This document shows, one piece after another, positions 22,936 through 31,104 of a stretch of 64,000 nt of DNA (its first letter is position 1; every line of letters starts with the position of its first letter). Source of the stretch: Microbacterium arborescens (lineage in GTDB: Bacteria > Actinomycetota > Actinomycetes > Actinomycetales > Microbacteriaceae); NCBI RefSeq assembly GCF_030369635.1, contig NZ_CP128474.1:558001-622000 (forward strand). Direction: 5' to 3'. A model generated the notes under the pieces. It was not told the DNA's origin and ran no database searches. It saw only the letters and a list, made by a program, of their open reading frames with translations. Made by a program: the position numbers and the translations under genes.

Positions 22936-23858
22936 CCACGTCACCCACCTCACCGCTCACGAGCGAAGCCATCTTCGCCGAGCAGCAGACCACGCCGATG
23001 CCGCCCGCGCGACGCAGGGTCAGGCGCAAGACCTGGCAGACGATCATCTGGTTCGCCGTGCTGATCGTCATCACCGCCGTCGTGCTCTACCCGCTGGTCT
23101 GGCTGCTGCTGTCGACGTTCAAGCCCAACAGCGAGTTCGGCCAGAACATGGGGCTACTGCCCAACGCGCCGACGATCGAGAACTACATCAAGGTCGCCGA
23201 GGGCATCGCGGGCGTGCCGATGTGGCGCTTCTTCGCCAACTCGCTGCTCATCGCCGGTGTCTCGGTGATCGGGACCGTGCTGTCGTCGGCGCTCGCGGCC
23301 TACGCCTTCGCCCGCCTGCAGTTCAAGGGACTCGGCATCCTGTTCGCCGCGATGATCGGCACGCTGCTGCTGCCGTTCCACGTCGTGATCATCCCGCAGT
23401 ACATCATCTTCAACAATCTGGGGATGGTGGACACGTACTGGCCGCTGCTGCTGCCGAAGTTCCTCGCGACCGAGGCGTTCTTCGTGTTCCTCCTCGTGCA
23501 GTTCATCCGGCAGATGCCGCGCGATATGGACGAGGCCGCGAAGATCGACGGCGCGGGACACCTGCGCATCTTCTGGTCGATCATCCTGCCGCTCATCAAG
23601 CCGGCTCTCATCACGTGCGCGATCTTCAGCTTCATCTGGGCGTGGAACGACTTCCTCGGCCCGCTGCTCTACCTCACGAGCCCCGAGAACTACCCGCTGC
23701 CGATCGCGCTGCGCCTCTACAACGACCAGACCTCGTCGAGCGACTACGGCGCGACCGTGACGGCGTCGTTCATCGCGTTGGTCCCGATCCTGCTCTTCTT
23801 CATCGTCTTCCAGAAGTTCCTGGTCGACGGCGTCGCCACGCAGGGTCTGAAGGGCTAG
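22932..23858 (+). CDS. Sugar ABC importer B permease (MalG type)
   Basis: A 308-residue second permease subunit. It has an N-terminal cytoplasmic tail, six membrane spans, an EAA loop DEAAKIDGAGHLRIF, and the conserved FATEAFFVF-like segment of MalG proteins. It starts within the preceding gene (ATGA) and ends two bases before the membrane-protein gene. With its partner it makes a CUT1 channel that lacks a local ATPase. Confidence 0.92.
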   Translation: MTTSPTSPLTSEAIFAEQQTTPMPPARRRVRRKTWQTIIWFAVLIVITAVVLYPLVWLLLSTFKPNSEFGQNMGLLPNAPTIENYIKVAEGIAGVPMWRFFANSLLIAGVSVIGTVLSSALAAYAFARLQFKGLGILFAAMIGTLLLPFHVVIIPQYIIFNNLGMVDTYWPLLLPKFLATEAFFVFLLVQFIRQMPRDMDEAAKIDGAGHLRIFWSIILPLIKPALITCAIFSFIWAWNDFLGPLLYLTSPENYPLPIALRLYNDQTSSSDYGATVTASFIALVPILLFFIVFQKFLVDGVATQGLKG

Positions 23859-23860
23859 CG

Positions 23861-24529
23861 ATGTCGACCGACGAGCGTCCCCGCACGCGGCGCGCACAGC
23901 GTGCCGCGGTGCGGGCCGACCGCTCCGGCAGCGGACCGACCCTCGAGGCGCGGCCGCAGCTGCGGCATCCCGGCGCGGCAGGGGCGTTCGCCCTGCTCGG
24001 CGAGGTGCTGCTGATCGGGCTGCTCATCGGCGTCGTCTCGCTCGCGGTCGTCACGCTTCCGGTCGCGCTCGCGGCGGGGGTGCGGCATCTGCGTCGCTAC
24101 GTCGCCGCCGACGATTCACGGCTCTCACTGTTCTGGGCCGATGTCCGCGCGGGGCTGCTGCCGGGCGCGGCCGTCGGTCTCGTGGCGCTGGTCGTGACGC
24201 TCGTCCTGCTGCTCGACATCGACCTGGCCCGGTCGGGGTTCCTCCCCGGTGGCGCCGTCGTCGAAGCGGTCGGCTGGGCGGGGCTCGCCGCTCTCGCCGT
24301 CGCCCTGCTCCTCGCCGCCGGGGCATGGAGCCCCGAGCTCGGCTGGCGGGGCGCGATCCGATCGATCCCGGATGCCGCACGCGGCGACCTCGCCGGAACG
24401 CTCTACCTCCTCGCCACGGCGGCCTTCGTCGTGGTGGTCACCTGGGCGCTGCCGCCGCTGTTCGTGGCCGGCATCGGATGCGCGGCGCTCGCCGTCGTCG
24501 CGATCCCGGCGCGACCGCGCCGCACCTGA
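23861..24529 (+). CDS. Small integral membrane protein, YesL/DUF624-like
   Basis: A 222-residue protein with a basic N-terminal tail (about 40 residues) and four to five hydrophobic helices. The length, the position between importer permease and binding-protein genes, and DDSRLSLFWADVRAGL after the second helix fit the YesL/DUF624 proteins that accompany sugar importers in Gram-positive bacteria. The role of that family is not established; it may assist transporter assembly or sensing. It starts two bases after the permease stop, so it is translationally coupled. Confidence 0.65.
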   Translation: MSTDERPRTRRAQRAAVRADRSGSGPTLEARPQLRHPGAAGAFALLGEVLLIGLLIGVVSLAVVTLPVALAAGVRHLRRYVAADDSRLSLFWADVRAGLLPGAAVGLVALVVTLVLLLDIDLARSGFLPGGAVVEAVGWAGLAALAVALLLAAGAWSPELGWRGAIRSIPDAARGDLAGTLYLLATAAFVVVVTWALPPLFVAGIGCAALAVVAIPARPRRT

Positions 24530-24570
24530 GACCCGTCCCCCCCGGGCCCGCTCCCGATGAAAGGACTCCC

Positions 24571-25851
24571 ATGAAGGCCAACCGCCTGCTCGCAACCGTC
24601 GGCATCGTCGCCGCCGGCGCGCTGGCACTGACCGGATGCGGCGGCGCGCAGACGCCTCCCGCAGCCGCGTTCGATCCCGACGAGAAGGTCACGCTGACCT
24701 ATGCGTTCTGGGGCAACGACGACCGCGCGAAGCGCTACGACGAGCTGATCGCGGCGTTCAACGAGGAGTACCCGAACATCACCGTCAACGTCAGCTTCAC
24801 CGACTTCCCGAGCTACTGGGAGAAGCGGCAGACCGAGGCCGCAGGCGGGGGACTGCCGGATGTCTTCCAGTTCTCCGACAGCTACCTGCGGCAGTACGGC
24901 GAATCGGGCAACCTGCTCGACCTCGCCGAGGTCGCCGACCAGATCGACATGACCACCTTCGACGACGGGCTCCTCGGCACCGGAGCGCTGAACGGCACGC
25001 AGTACTCGCTGCCGACCGGCTACAGCCTGTGGGCCAACTTCGTCAACGACGACCTCGTCGCCCAGGCCGGCGTCGCGGCCCCCGACGGCGGCACCGACTT
25101 CGCCGCATTCGACGAGTGGATGGCCGAGGTCACCGACACGACCGGCGGCTCGATCTACGGCGGCACCGACTACACCCAGCGCATCCAGGTGTTCGAGCTG
25201 GCGCTTCGCGCCGACGGCGGCAACCTGTACACCGACGACGGCGAGCTCGGTTTCACCAAGGATCAGCTGCGCGAGTTCTGGGAGAGTGGGGCAGGCCTGC
25301 GCGACGGCGTCACCGTGCCGCAGCAGCGTCTCGAGGAGCTCTCGCCCAAGTCGGGCTTCGGGGCGGCTCTGACAGCCAGCGAGATGAGCTGGAGCAACTT
25401 CCTCGGCGGCTACCTCGCCGACTCGGGCGCTTCGTCGATCTCGATCGTCGCCCCGCCCACGGCCAAGGAGGGCTCGAAGGACCTCTACCGTCAGGCGGGC
25501 CTCCAGGTTGCGATCTCGGCCAAGACCGAGCACCCGCAGGCGGCAGCGCTGTTCCTCGACTTCGTCGTGAACTCCGAGGCGGCGGGTCAGGTCTTCGGCA
25601 CGACGCTCGGGTTCCCGGCGTCGACGTCGAAGCTCGCCGGCGCCACCCTCGAGGGCGCCGACAAGCAGGTCGCCGATTACATCGAGTCGGCCGCCGACCG
25701 CATCGGCGATGCTCCGCCCGTGCCCGTCGCCGGGTACGGCTCGCTCGAGCAGACGTTCTGGGAGCTCGGCAAGTCGCTCGGCCTCGGGACCACCTCGGTG
25801 GACCAGGCTGTGGATCAGTTCTTCTCCGAAGCCGAGGTCGTGCTCGGCTGA
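24571..25851 (+). CDS. Sugar ABC importer B, second substrate-binding lipoprotein (CUT1)
   Basis: A 426-residue binding lipoprotein with lipobox LTGC (Cys23), preceded by AAAGGAC. It is a diverged duplicate of the binding protein at 20573-21871; both keep FDPDEKVTL, AFWGND, EKRQTEAAGGGLPDV and GDAPPVP. The pair probably hands related oligosaccharides to one permease dimer. It is the last gene of the unit, converging on the GntR regulator with seven bases between the stops; a small hairpin spans its stop codon. Confidence 0.9.
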   Translation: MKANRLLATVGIVAAGALALTGCGGAQTPPAAAFDPDEKVTLTYAFWGNDDRAKRYDELIAAFNEEYPNITVNVSFTDFPSYWEKRQTEAAGGGLPDVFQFSDSYLRQYGESGNLLDLAEVADQIDMTTFDDGLLGTGALNGTQYSLPTGYSLWANFVNDDLVAQAGVAAPDGGTDFAAFDEWMAEVTDTTGGSIYGGTDYTQRIQVFELALRADGGNLYTDDGELGFTKDQLREFWESGAGLRDGVTVPQQRLEELSPKSGFGAALTASEMSWSNFLGGYLADSGASSISIVAPPTAKEGSKDLYRQAGLQVAISAKTEHPQAAALFLDFVVNSEAAGQVFGTTLGFPASTSKLAGATLEGADKQVADYIESAADRIGDAPPVPVAGYGSLEQTFWELGKSLGLGTTSVDQAVDQFFSEAEVVLG

Positions 25852-25855
25852 GCAC
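25840..25855. terminator. Small hairpin spanning the binding-protein stop codon
   Basis: GTGCTC-GGCT-GAGCAC, a six-base-pair stem with the TGA stop at the loop/right-arm junction. It is the only terminator-like structure in the seven-base convergent gap before the GntR gene. Confidence 0.4.
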
Positions 25856-25858
25856 CCG

Positions 25859-26620
25859 TCAGCGGGCGACGACCGTCGTCTCGAAGGTGTACATGTCGGG
25901 TCGGTAGCAGTGGTGGCCGAACTCGATCGCGCGGCCGGTGTTGTCGAAAGCGATGCGCTCCATCGTCAACACCGGTCCGCCGCGCTCGGTTCCCAGCAGC
26001 GTGTGCTCATCGCCCTGGGCGCGGCGGGCGCCGATCTTCTGCTTCGCGATGCGGATCGCGATGCCGCGGGCGCGGAGGAGCTGGTAGAGCCCGCGCTCTT
26101 CGAGCTCGTCGCGACCGAGGTCGGCGAGGTCGGCGGGAAGGTAGTTCTCGAGGATCGCGATCGGCGTCGAGCCGGTGAGCCGCTGTCGGCGCAGGTAGAG
26201 GATGTCGGAGCCTTCCGCCACTCCGAGGGCGATCGCGCTCGCCGCGTCGGCAGCGCGCACCTCGTGCTCGAGGACCCGTGTCGCCGGACCCTGCTGGGCG
26301 TTGTCGAGGTCTTCGTACAGGCTCGTCAGTTCGACCTGGCGCGTGACCTGGCCCTGCACGACCTGCGTGCCGACGCCGCGGCGGCGGACCAGGAGCCCCT
26401 TGTCGACCAGCTCCTGGATGGCGCGACGGATCGTGGGCCGGGAGAGGCCGAGTCGCTCGGCGATGGCGATCTCGTTCTCGAGGCGCGCGCCCGGCGCGAT
26501 GTTCCCCGTGCGGATCTCGTGCTCGAGCCGCGTCGAGACCTGGAAGTACAGCGGAACGGGGCCGGTCCGATCGAGTTCGGCGCCGATGCTCTCGGGCCAG
26601 ACGGTGTCGGCGGTGGTCAT
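25859..26620 (-). CDS. GntR-family regulator (HutC/UTRA subfamily), probable inositol-operon regulator
   Basis: A 253-residue regulator. The winged helix-turn-helix spans about residues 30-85 (RLGLSRPTIRRAIQELVDKG), followed by a UTRA effector domain (about 95-245). It is divergent from iolC with 152 bases between them, the arrangement of the Corynebacterium iolR-iolC pair, so it very likely represses the inositol genes. The effector would be an inositol catabolite. TATATT at 26672-26677 read on the minus strand is a -10 candidate for the gene itself. Confidence 0.88.
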   Translation of the reverse strand: MTTADTVWPESIGAELDRTGPVPLYFQVSTRLEHEIRTGNIAPGARLENEIAIAERLGLSRPTIRRAIQELVDKGLLVRRRGVGTQVVQGQVTRQVELTSLYEDLDNAQQGPATRVLEHEVRAADAASAIALGVAEGSDILYLRRQRLTGSTPIAILENYLPADLADLGRDELEERGLYQLLRARGIAIRIAKQKIGARRAQGDEHTLLGTERGGPVLTMERIAFDNTGRAIEFGHHCYRPDMYTFETTVVAR

Positions 26621-26662
26621 CGTCGTGTCATCCCCTCGACGCGCCGGGTGCGGAAGCGCGAA

Positions 26663-26742
26663 TGTGCCGACAATATATCTTTTTCGCCCTGGGCGGCAGT
26701 CACCCTTGTCTCCCCGTTTGCTATTGAGCTATTGTTAGGACA
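26663..26742. promoter_or_regulatory. Divergent inositol promoter region with two TGTNNNNACA sites
   Basis: TTGTCT (26706-26711), an 18-base spacer and TATTGT (26730-26735) form the iolC-side promoter. TGTTAGGACA (26733-26742) overlaps its -10 and start. TGTGCCGACA (26663-26672) lies 70 bases away by the GntR promoter. Both match TGT-N4-ACA, a plausible dyad for the adjacent GntR regulator. The rest of the region is unusually AT-rich for this window. Confidence 0.5.
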
Positions 26743-26772
26743 TGACCGCCGCAACGGAGAGAACGGTAGCCC

Positions 26773-27741
26773 GTGCACGACAGCGTTGAGACCGGTCCGG
26801 GCGCAGATCTCCTCGCGCTCGGCCGATTGGGGGTGGACCTCTATCCGTTGCAGCACGGTGTCGGACTGGAGGACGTGTCGACCTTCGGGAAGTTCCTGGG
26901 CGGTTCCGCCGCGAATGTCACGGTCGCAGCGGCGCGCCATGGTCGCGCGAGCGGTCTCGTATCGCGTGTGGGCGATGACCCGTTCGGCCGCTACCTGCTC
27001 GCCGAGCTCGAACGCCTCGGTGTCGATGCCTCCGGGGTCGGGGTCGACCCCGTCCTGAAGACGCCGATCACGTTCTGCGAGATCTTCCCTCCCGACGACT
27101 TCCCCCTGTACTTCTACCGCGAGCCTTCGGCGCCCGACCTCAACATCGAGGCGTCCGACCTCGATGCGGAGTCGATCCGGCGCGCGCGCATCCTGTGGGT
27201 CACCCTCACGGGCTTCAGCCGCGAACCGAGCCGCGCCGCCCACCTGGCCGCGCTCGACGCGCGCCAGCGCCGTTCCCACACTGTCCTCGACCTGGACTTC
27301 CGGCCCATGTTCTGGGACGACCGGGCCGATGCGACCGCGTTCGCGAAACACGCCATCGGTCACGTGGACATCGTCGTCGGCAATCGCGAGGAATGCGAGG
27401 TCGCCGTCGGTGAGACCGATCCCGATCGGGCCGCAGAAGCGCTGCTCGCACGGGGCGTCTCTCTCGCGATCGTCAAACTCGGACCGCGAGGCGTGCTCGC
27501 GCGCAGGGCTGACGAGAGCGTCATCGTGCCGCCGCATCCCGTCGAGGTCGTGAACGGACTCGGTGCGGGCGACGCGTTCGGCGGCGCGCTGTGCCACGGG
27601 CTTCTCGAAGGGTGGGGGCTGGAACGGATGCTGCGCTTCGCGAACGCCGCCGGCGCCATCGTGGCATCGCGTCTGGAATGCTCCACCGCCATGCCCACCA
27701 CAGCAGAGGTCGAGGGCGCACTGACGGAGGTCGGTCGTTGA
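26773..27741 (+). CDS. iolC: 5-dehydro-2-deoxygluconokinase
   Basis: A 322-residue PfkB-family sugar kinase. It has the N-terminal GGSAANVTVAAARHG signature (43-57) and the C-terminal GLGAGDAFGG signature with catalytic Asp267. IolC phosphorylates 5-dehydro-2-deoxy-D-gluconate in myo-inositol breakdown. The GTG start follows GGAGAGAACGG. The stop overlaps the TTG start of the next gene by TTGA. It is the first gene of a seven-gene inositol unit divergent from its GntR regulator. Confidence 0.9.
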   Translation: MHDSVETGPGADLLALGRLGVDLYPLQHGVGLEDVSTFGKFLGGSAANVTVAAARHGRASGLVSRVGDDPFGRYLLAELERLGVDASGVGVDPVLKTPITFCEIFPPDDFPLYFYREPSAPDLNIEASDLDAESIRRARILWVTLTGFSREPSRAAHLAALDARQRRSHTVLDLDFRPMFWDDRADATAFAKHAIGHVDIVVGNREECEVAVGETDPDRAAEALLARGVSLAIVKLGPRGVLARRADESVIVPPHPVEVVNGLGAGDAFGGALCHGLLEGWGLERMLRFANAAGAIVASRLECSTAMPTTAEVEGALTEVGR

Positions 27742-28616
27742 GCCGCGTCGATATCGAAGCCGTCCGCGAAGCGCGTGCGGAGCGACCCGAGCGGATCGCC
27801 CGCGCCTTCGCGGAACGGCGGCGGAGGCCGCTCACGCGCGGCGACGGACGTCTGTTCATCGTCGCCGCGGACCACCCCGCCCGCGGGGCTCTCGGGGTGG
27901 GGGGCAATCCGCTCGCGATGGCCGACCGTGACGGCCTCCTGGAGCGCCTGGCGATCGCGCTGTCGCGCCCGGGCGTCGACGGGGTGCTCGGAACCCCCGA
28001 CATCATCGACGACCTCGCCCTCCTCGGGTTGCTCGATGACAAGATCGTCGTCGGCTCGATGAACCGCGGCGGGCTGCGGGGTGCGAGCTTCGAGATGGAC
28101 GACCGCTTCACGGCCTACGACGTTCCGACGATGACGGCGAGCGGGATCGACTTCGCCAAGACGCTGATGCGCATCGACCTCGCCGACGCCGCGACGGCGG
28201 ACACCCTCGAAGCGACAGCGCGGGCCGTGACGCAGGCCGCAGCCGCCAAGCTCCCCATCATGCTCGAGCCCTTCCTGAGCCGCCGCGTGGACGGGACGGT
28301 GGTGAACGACCTCTCCACCGAGGCCGTCATCCACTCGGTCGCGATCGCGTCGGGGCTCGGCGCCAGCAGCGCCTACACCTGGATGAAGCTGCCGGTGGTC
28401 GAGGAGATGGAGCGGGTCATGGCCGCGACGACCCTTCCGACGTTGCTGCTCGGCGGCGACAACGGCGCATCGCCCGACGAGACCTACCGCTCGTGGGAGA
28501 ACGCGCTCGCCCTGCCGGGCGTACGCGGGCTCACCGTTGGCCGCACCCTCCTGTACCCGCACGACGACGACGTCGAAACGGCGATCGACATCGCCGCGCG
28601 GCTCGTCCACCCCTGA
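27738..28616 (+). CDS. Cgl0158-like aldolase of the inositol cluster
   Basis: A 292-residue TIM-barrel protein related to class I aldolases, of the type found inside actinobacterial inositol clusters (Cgl0158 family). FIVAADHPARG near residue 37 and a candidate Schiff-base Lys in YTWMKLPVVEEM (about residue 216) support an aldolase. No IolJ-type aldolase is present in the window, so I infer this protein cleaves 5-dehydro-2-deoxygluconate 6-phosphate to dihydroxyacetone phosphate and malonate semialdehyde. The rare TTG start is fixed by the TTGA overlap with iolC. Confidence 0.78.
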   Translation: MSRVDIEAVREARAERPERIARAFAERRRRPLTRGDGRLFIVAADHPARGALGVGGNPLAMADRDGLLERLAIALSRPGVDGVLGTPDIIDDLALLGLLDDKIVVGSMNRGGLRGASFEMDDRFTAYDVPTMTASGIDFAKTLMRIDLADAATADTLEATARAVTQAAAAKLPIMLEPFLSRRVDGTVVNDLSTEAVIHSVAIASGLGASSAYTWMKLPVVEEMERVMAATTLPTLLLGGDNGASPDETYRSWENALALPGVRGLTVGRTLLYPHDDDVETAIDIAARLVHP

Positions 28617-28642
28617 CGCCCGATTCCGAGAGGACCCCCATC

Positions 28643-30193
28643 ATGGCTGCATCCGCGACCGCCGGCCCGACCGGCGACGTCCCCGTCATCCCGCACTGGA
28701 TCGACGGAGCCGAATACGCGCCCGACGGCACCCGGACCGCACCGGTCTTCAACCCGGCGACCGGGCGGGTCAGCGCCGAGGTGGCGCTCGCCGACGAGCA
28801 GACGATCGAGCGGGCCATCGCGTCTGCGCGGCGAGGGTTCGAGGTCTGGTCCCGGTACTCCGTCGCACGTCGCCAGAGCGTGCTGTTCGCGTTCCGTGAG
28901 CTGCTGAACGCCCGCAAGCCCGAGCTCGCCCGCATCATCACCGCCGAGCACGGCAAGGTCGTCTCGGACGCGATGGGCGAGATCCTGCGCGGCCAGGAGG
29001 TCGTCGAGCTGGCGACCGGGTTCCCGCACCTGATCAAGGGCGCGTTCAGCGAGAACGCATCGACGGGCATCGACGTCTACTCCATCAAGCAGCCTCTCGG
29101 AGTCGTCGGCATCGTGTCGCCGTTCAACTTCCCGGCGATGGTCCCCATGTGGTTCTTCCCCGTCGCGCTGGCCGCAGGCAACGCGGTCGTGCTCAAGCCG
29201 AGCGAGAAGGACCCCTCCGCGGCGCTGTGGCTCGCGCGTCTCTGGCAGGAGGCCGGACTCCCCGACGGCGCGTTCACGGTGCTGCAGGGAGACAAGCTCG
29301 CCGTCGATGGCCTGCTGGAGAGCCCCGACGTCGCATCGATCTCGTTCGTCGGCTCGACTCCCATCGCGCAGTACATCTACGAGACAGCCTCCCGCCACGG
29401 CAAGCGCGTGCAGGCGCTCGGCGGCGCGAAGAACCACATGCTCGTGCTGCCCGACGCCGACCTCGACCTCGTCGCCGATCAGGCCGTCAACGCCGGGTAC
29501 GGTGCGGCGGGGGAGCGCTGCATGGCCATCAGCGTGGTGCTCGCCGTCGAGCCCGTCGCCGACGCGCTCATCGCGAGGATCGGTGACCGCATCGCGGCGT
29601 TGCGCGTCGGCGACGGCTCGGCCGACACCGAGCCCGACATGGGGCCGCTCATCTCCCGGGCCCACCGCGACAAGGTCTCGGAATACGTCGACATCGCCGA
29701 AGCCGATGGCGCCCGCATCGTCGTCGACGGGCGCCGGTTCTCGGTGGCCGGGCACGAGGACGGGTTCTTCTTCGGGCCCACGCTGATCGACGGCATCCCG
29801 ACCTCGTCACGCGCCTACCAGGAGGAGATCTTCGGACCCGTGCTCGCGGTCGTCCGCGTCGCGACCTTCGAGGAAGGCGTCGCGCTCATCAACTCCGGTC
29901 GCTTCGGCAACGGAACCGCGATCTTCACGAACGACGGCGGGGCCGCACGCCGGTTCCAGAACGAGGTCGAAGTCGGGATGATCGGCATCAACGTGCCGAT
30001 CCCGGTGCCGGTGGCCTACCACTCGTTCGGCGGCTGGAAGCAGTCGCTCTTCGGTGATGCGAAGGCGTACGGCGTGCACGGTTTCGAGTTCTTCACGCGC
30101 GAGAAGGCGGTGACGAGCCGGTGGCTCGACCCGGCGACCCGGGGCTCATCCGAGCACGGCGGGATCAACCTCGGCTTCCCGCAGAACTCCTGA
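28643..30193 (+). CDS. mmsA: Methylmalonate-semialdehyde/malonate-semialdehyde dehydrogenase (CoA-acylating)
   Basis: A 516-residue aldehyde dehydrogenase of the MmsA/IolA type. The Asn motif is in SPFNFPAMVPMWFFP, and the catalytic Cys293 lies in GERCMAISV. That GERCMA wording and the PIPVPVAYHSFGG segment are typical of CoA-acylating MmsA. It converts malonate semialdehyde to acetyl-CoA and CO2 at the end of inositol breakdown. GAGAGGACC precedes the ATG. The stop shares one base with the iolB start (TGATG). Confidence 0.92.
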   Translation: MAASATAGPTGDVPVIPHWIDGAEYAPDGTRTAPVFNPATGRVSAEVALADEQTIERAIASARRGFEVWSRYSVARRQSVLFAFRELLNARKPELARIITAEHGKVVSDAMGEILRGQEVVELATGFPHLIKGAFSENASTGIDVYSIKQPLGVVGIVSPFNFPAMVPMWFFPVALAAGNAVVLKPSEKDPSAALWLARLWQEAGLPDGAFTVLQGDKLAVDGLLESPDVASISFVGSTPIAQYIYETASRHGKRVQALGGAKNHMLVLPDADLDLVADQAVNAGYGAAGERCMAISVVLAVEPVADALIARIGDRIAALRVGDGSADTEPDMGPLISRAHRDKVSEYVDIAEADGARIVVDGRRFSVAGHEDGFFFGPTLIDGIPTSSRAYQEEIFGPVLAVVRVATFEEGVALINSGRFGNGTAIFTNDGGAARRFQNEVEVGMIGINVPIPVPVAYHSFGGWKQSLFGDAKAYGVHGFEFFTREKAVTSRWLDPATRGSSEHGGINLGFPQNS

Positions 30194-31104
30194 TGAGCGC
30201 CACCTGGTTCCACCGGCGCGGCGCGCTCGCGCACGGCGTCTGGGAGAGCGTCGTCGACGCGGCTCTTCCCGGGTGGCAGCACACCGGGTTGCACGTGGCC
30301 GAGCTCGCGGAGGGTGACGAGGTCGCGCTCGACGACGACGGCGCGGAGCGGATCGTCGTGCCCCTGCGCGGCAGCTTCACCGTCGAGCACCGCGAGGGTC
30401 TCGAGCCGCGGACGACGGTCCTCCGCGGACGTCCCTCGGTGTTCGCCGGCCCGACGGACGTCCTGTACGTCTCGGCGGGGTCGACGCTTCGCATCACCGG
30501 CGTCGGTCGGGTCGCCGTCGCCTCGTCGCCCACCGACGAGCGGCACCCCAGCCGTCACATCACCGCCGACGAAGTGGCCGTCGAACTGCGCGGCGCGGGA
30601 GCATCGAGCCGTCAGGTGCACAACTTCGGCACCCCGGGCTCGCTCGATGCGGCCCGTCTCATCGTCTGCGAGGTGGTGACCCCGGCGGGGAACTGGTCGT
30701 CGTATCCAGCCCACAAGCACGACGAGCACGTGCCCGGCCACGAGAGCCGCCTCGAGGAGATCTACTACTTCGAGAGCGCGCCCGTCGCCGGTGCTGGCCC
30801 GGCGGCGGACCCCGATGCGGCATTCGGGCTGTTCTCGACGACCTCCTCGCCCGTCGGCGAGATCGCGATCGACGAGCAGGTGCGCACGGGGGACATCGCT
30901 CTCGTGCCCTACGGTTATCACGGTCCCGCCGTGGCAGCCCCCGGCTACGACCTCTACTACCTGAACGTCATGGCCGGCCCGGGGCCCGAGCGGGCCTGGC
31001 TCATCAGCGACGACCCCGCCCACGCCTGGGTGCGCGAGACCTGGCGCACCGAGCAGATCGATCCGCGCCTGCCATACGGCGGCGGCGCCGACGAGGAGAG
31101 ATGA
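30193..31104 (+). CDS. iolB: 5-deoxy-glucuronate isomerase
   Basis: A 303-residue double-cupin isomerase of the KduI/IolB family. Metal ligands are visible in HKHDEH (174-179) with Glu188/189 just downstream (RLEEIYYF). It converts 5-deoxy-D-glucuronate to 5-dehydro-2-deoxy-D-gluconate, the IolC substrate. The start overlaps the mmsA stop by one base and the stop overlaps iolD by ATGA, so translation is coupled throughout. Confidence 0.92.
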   Translation: MSATWFHRRGALAHGVWESVVDAALPGWQHTGLHVAELAEGDEVALDDDGAERIVVPLRGSFTVEHREGLEPRTTVLRGRPSVFAGPTDVLYVSAGSTLRITGVGRVAVASSPTDERHPSRHITADEVAVELRGAGASSRQVHNFGTPGSLDAARLIVCEVVTPAGNWSSYPAHKHDEHVPGHESRLEEIYYFESAPVAGAGPAADPDAAFGLFSTTSSPVGEIAIDEQVRTGDIALVPYGYHGPAVAAPGYDLYYLNVMAGPGPERAWLISDDPAHAWVRETWRTEQIDPRLPYGGGADEER

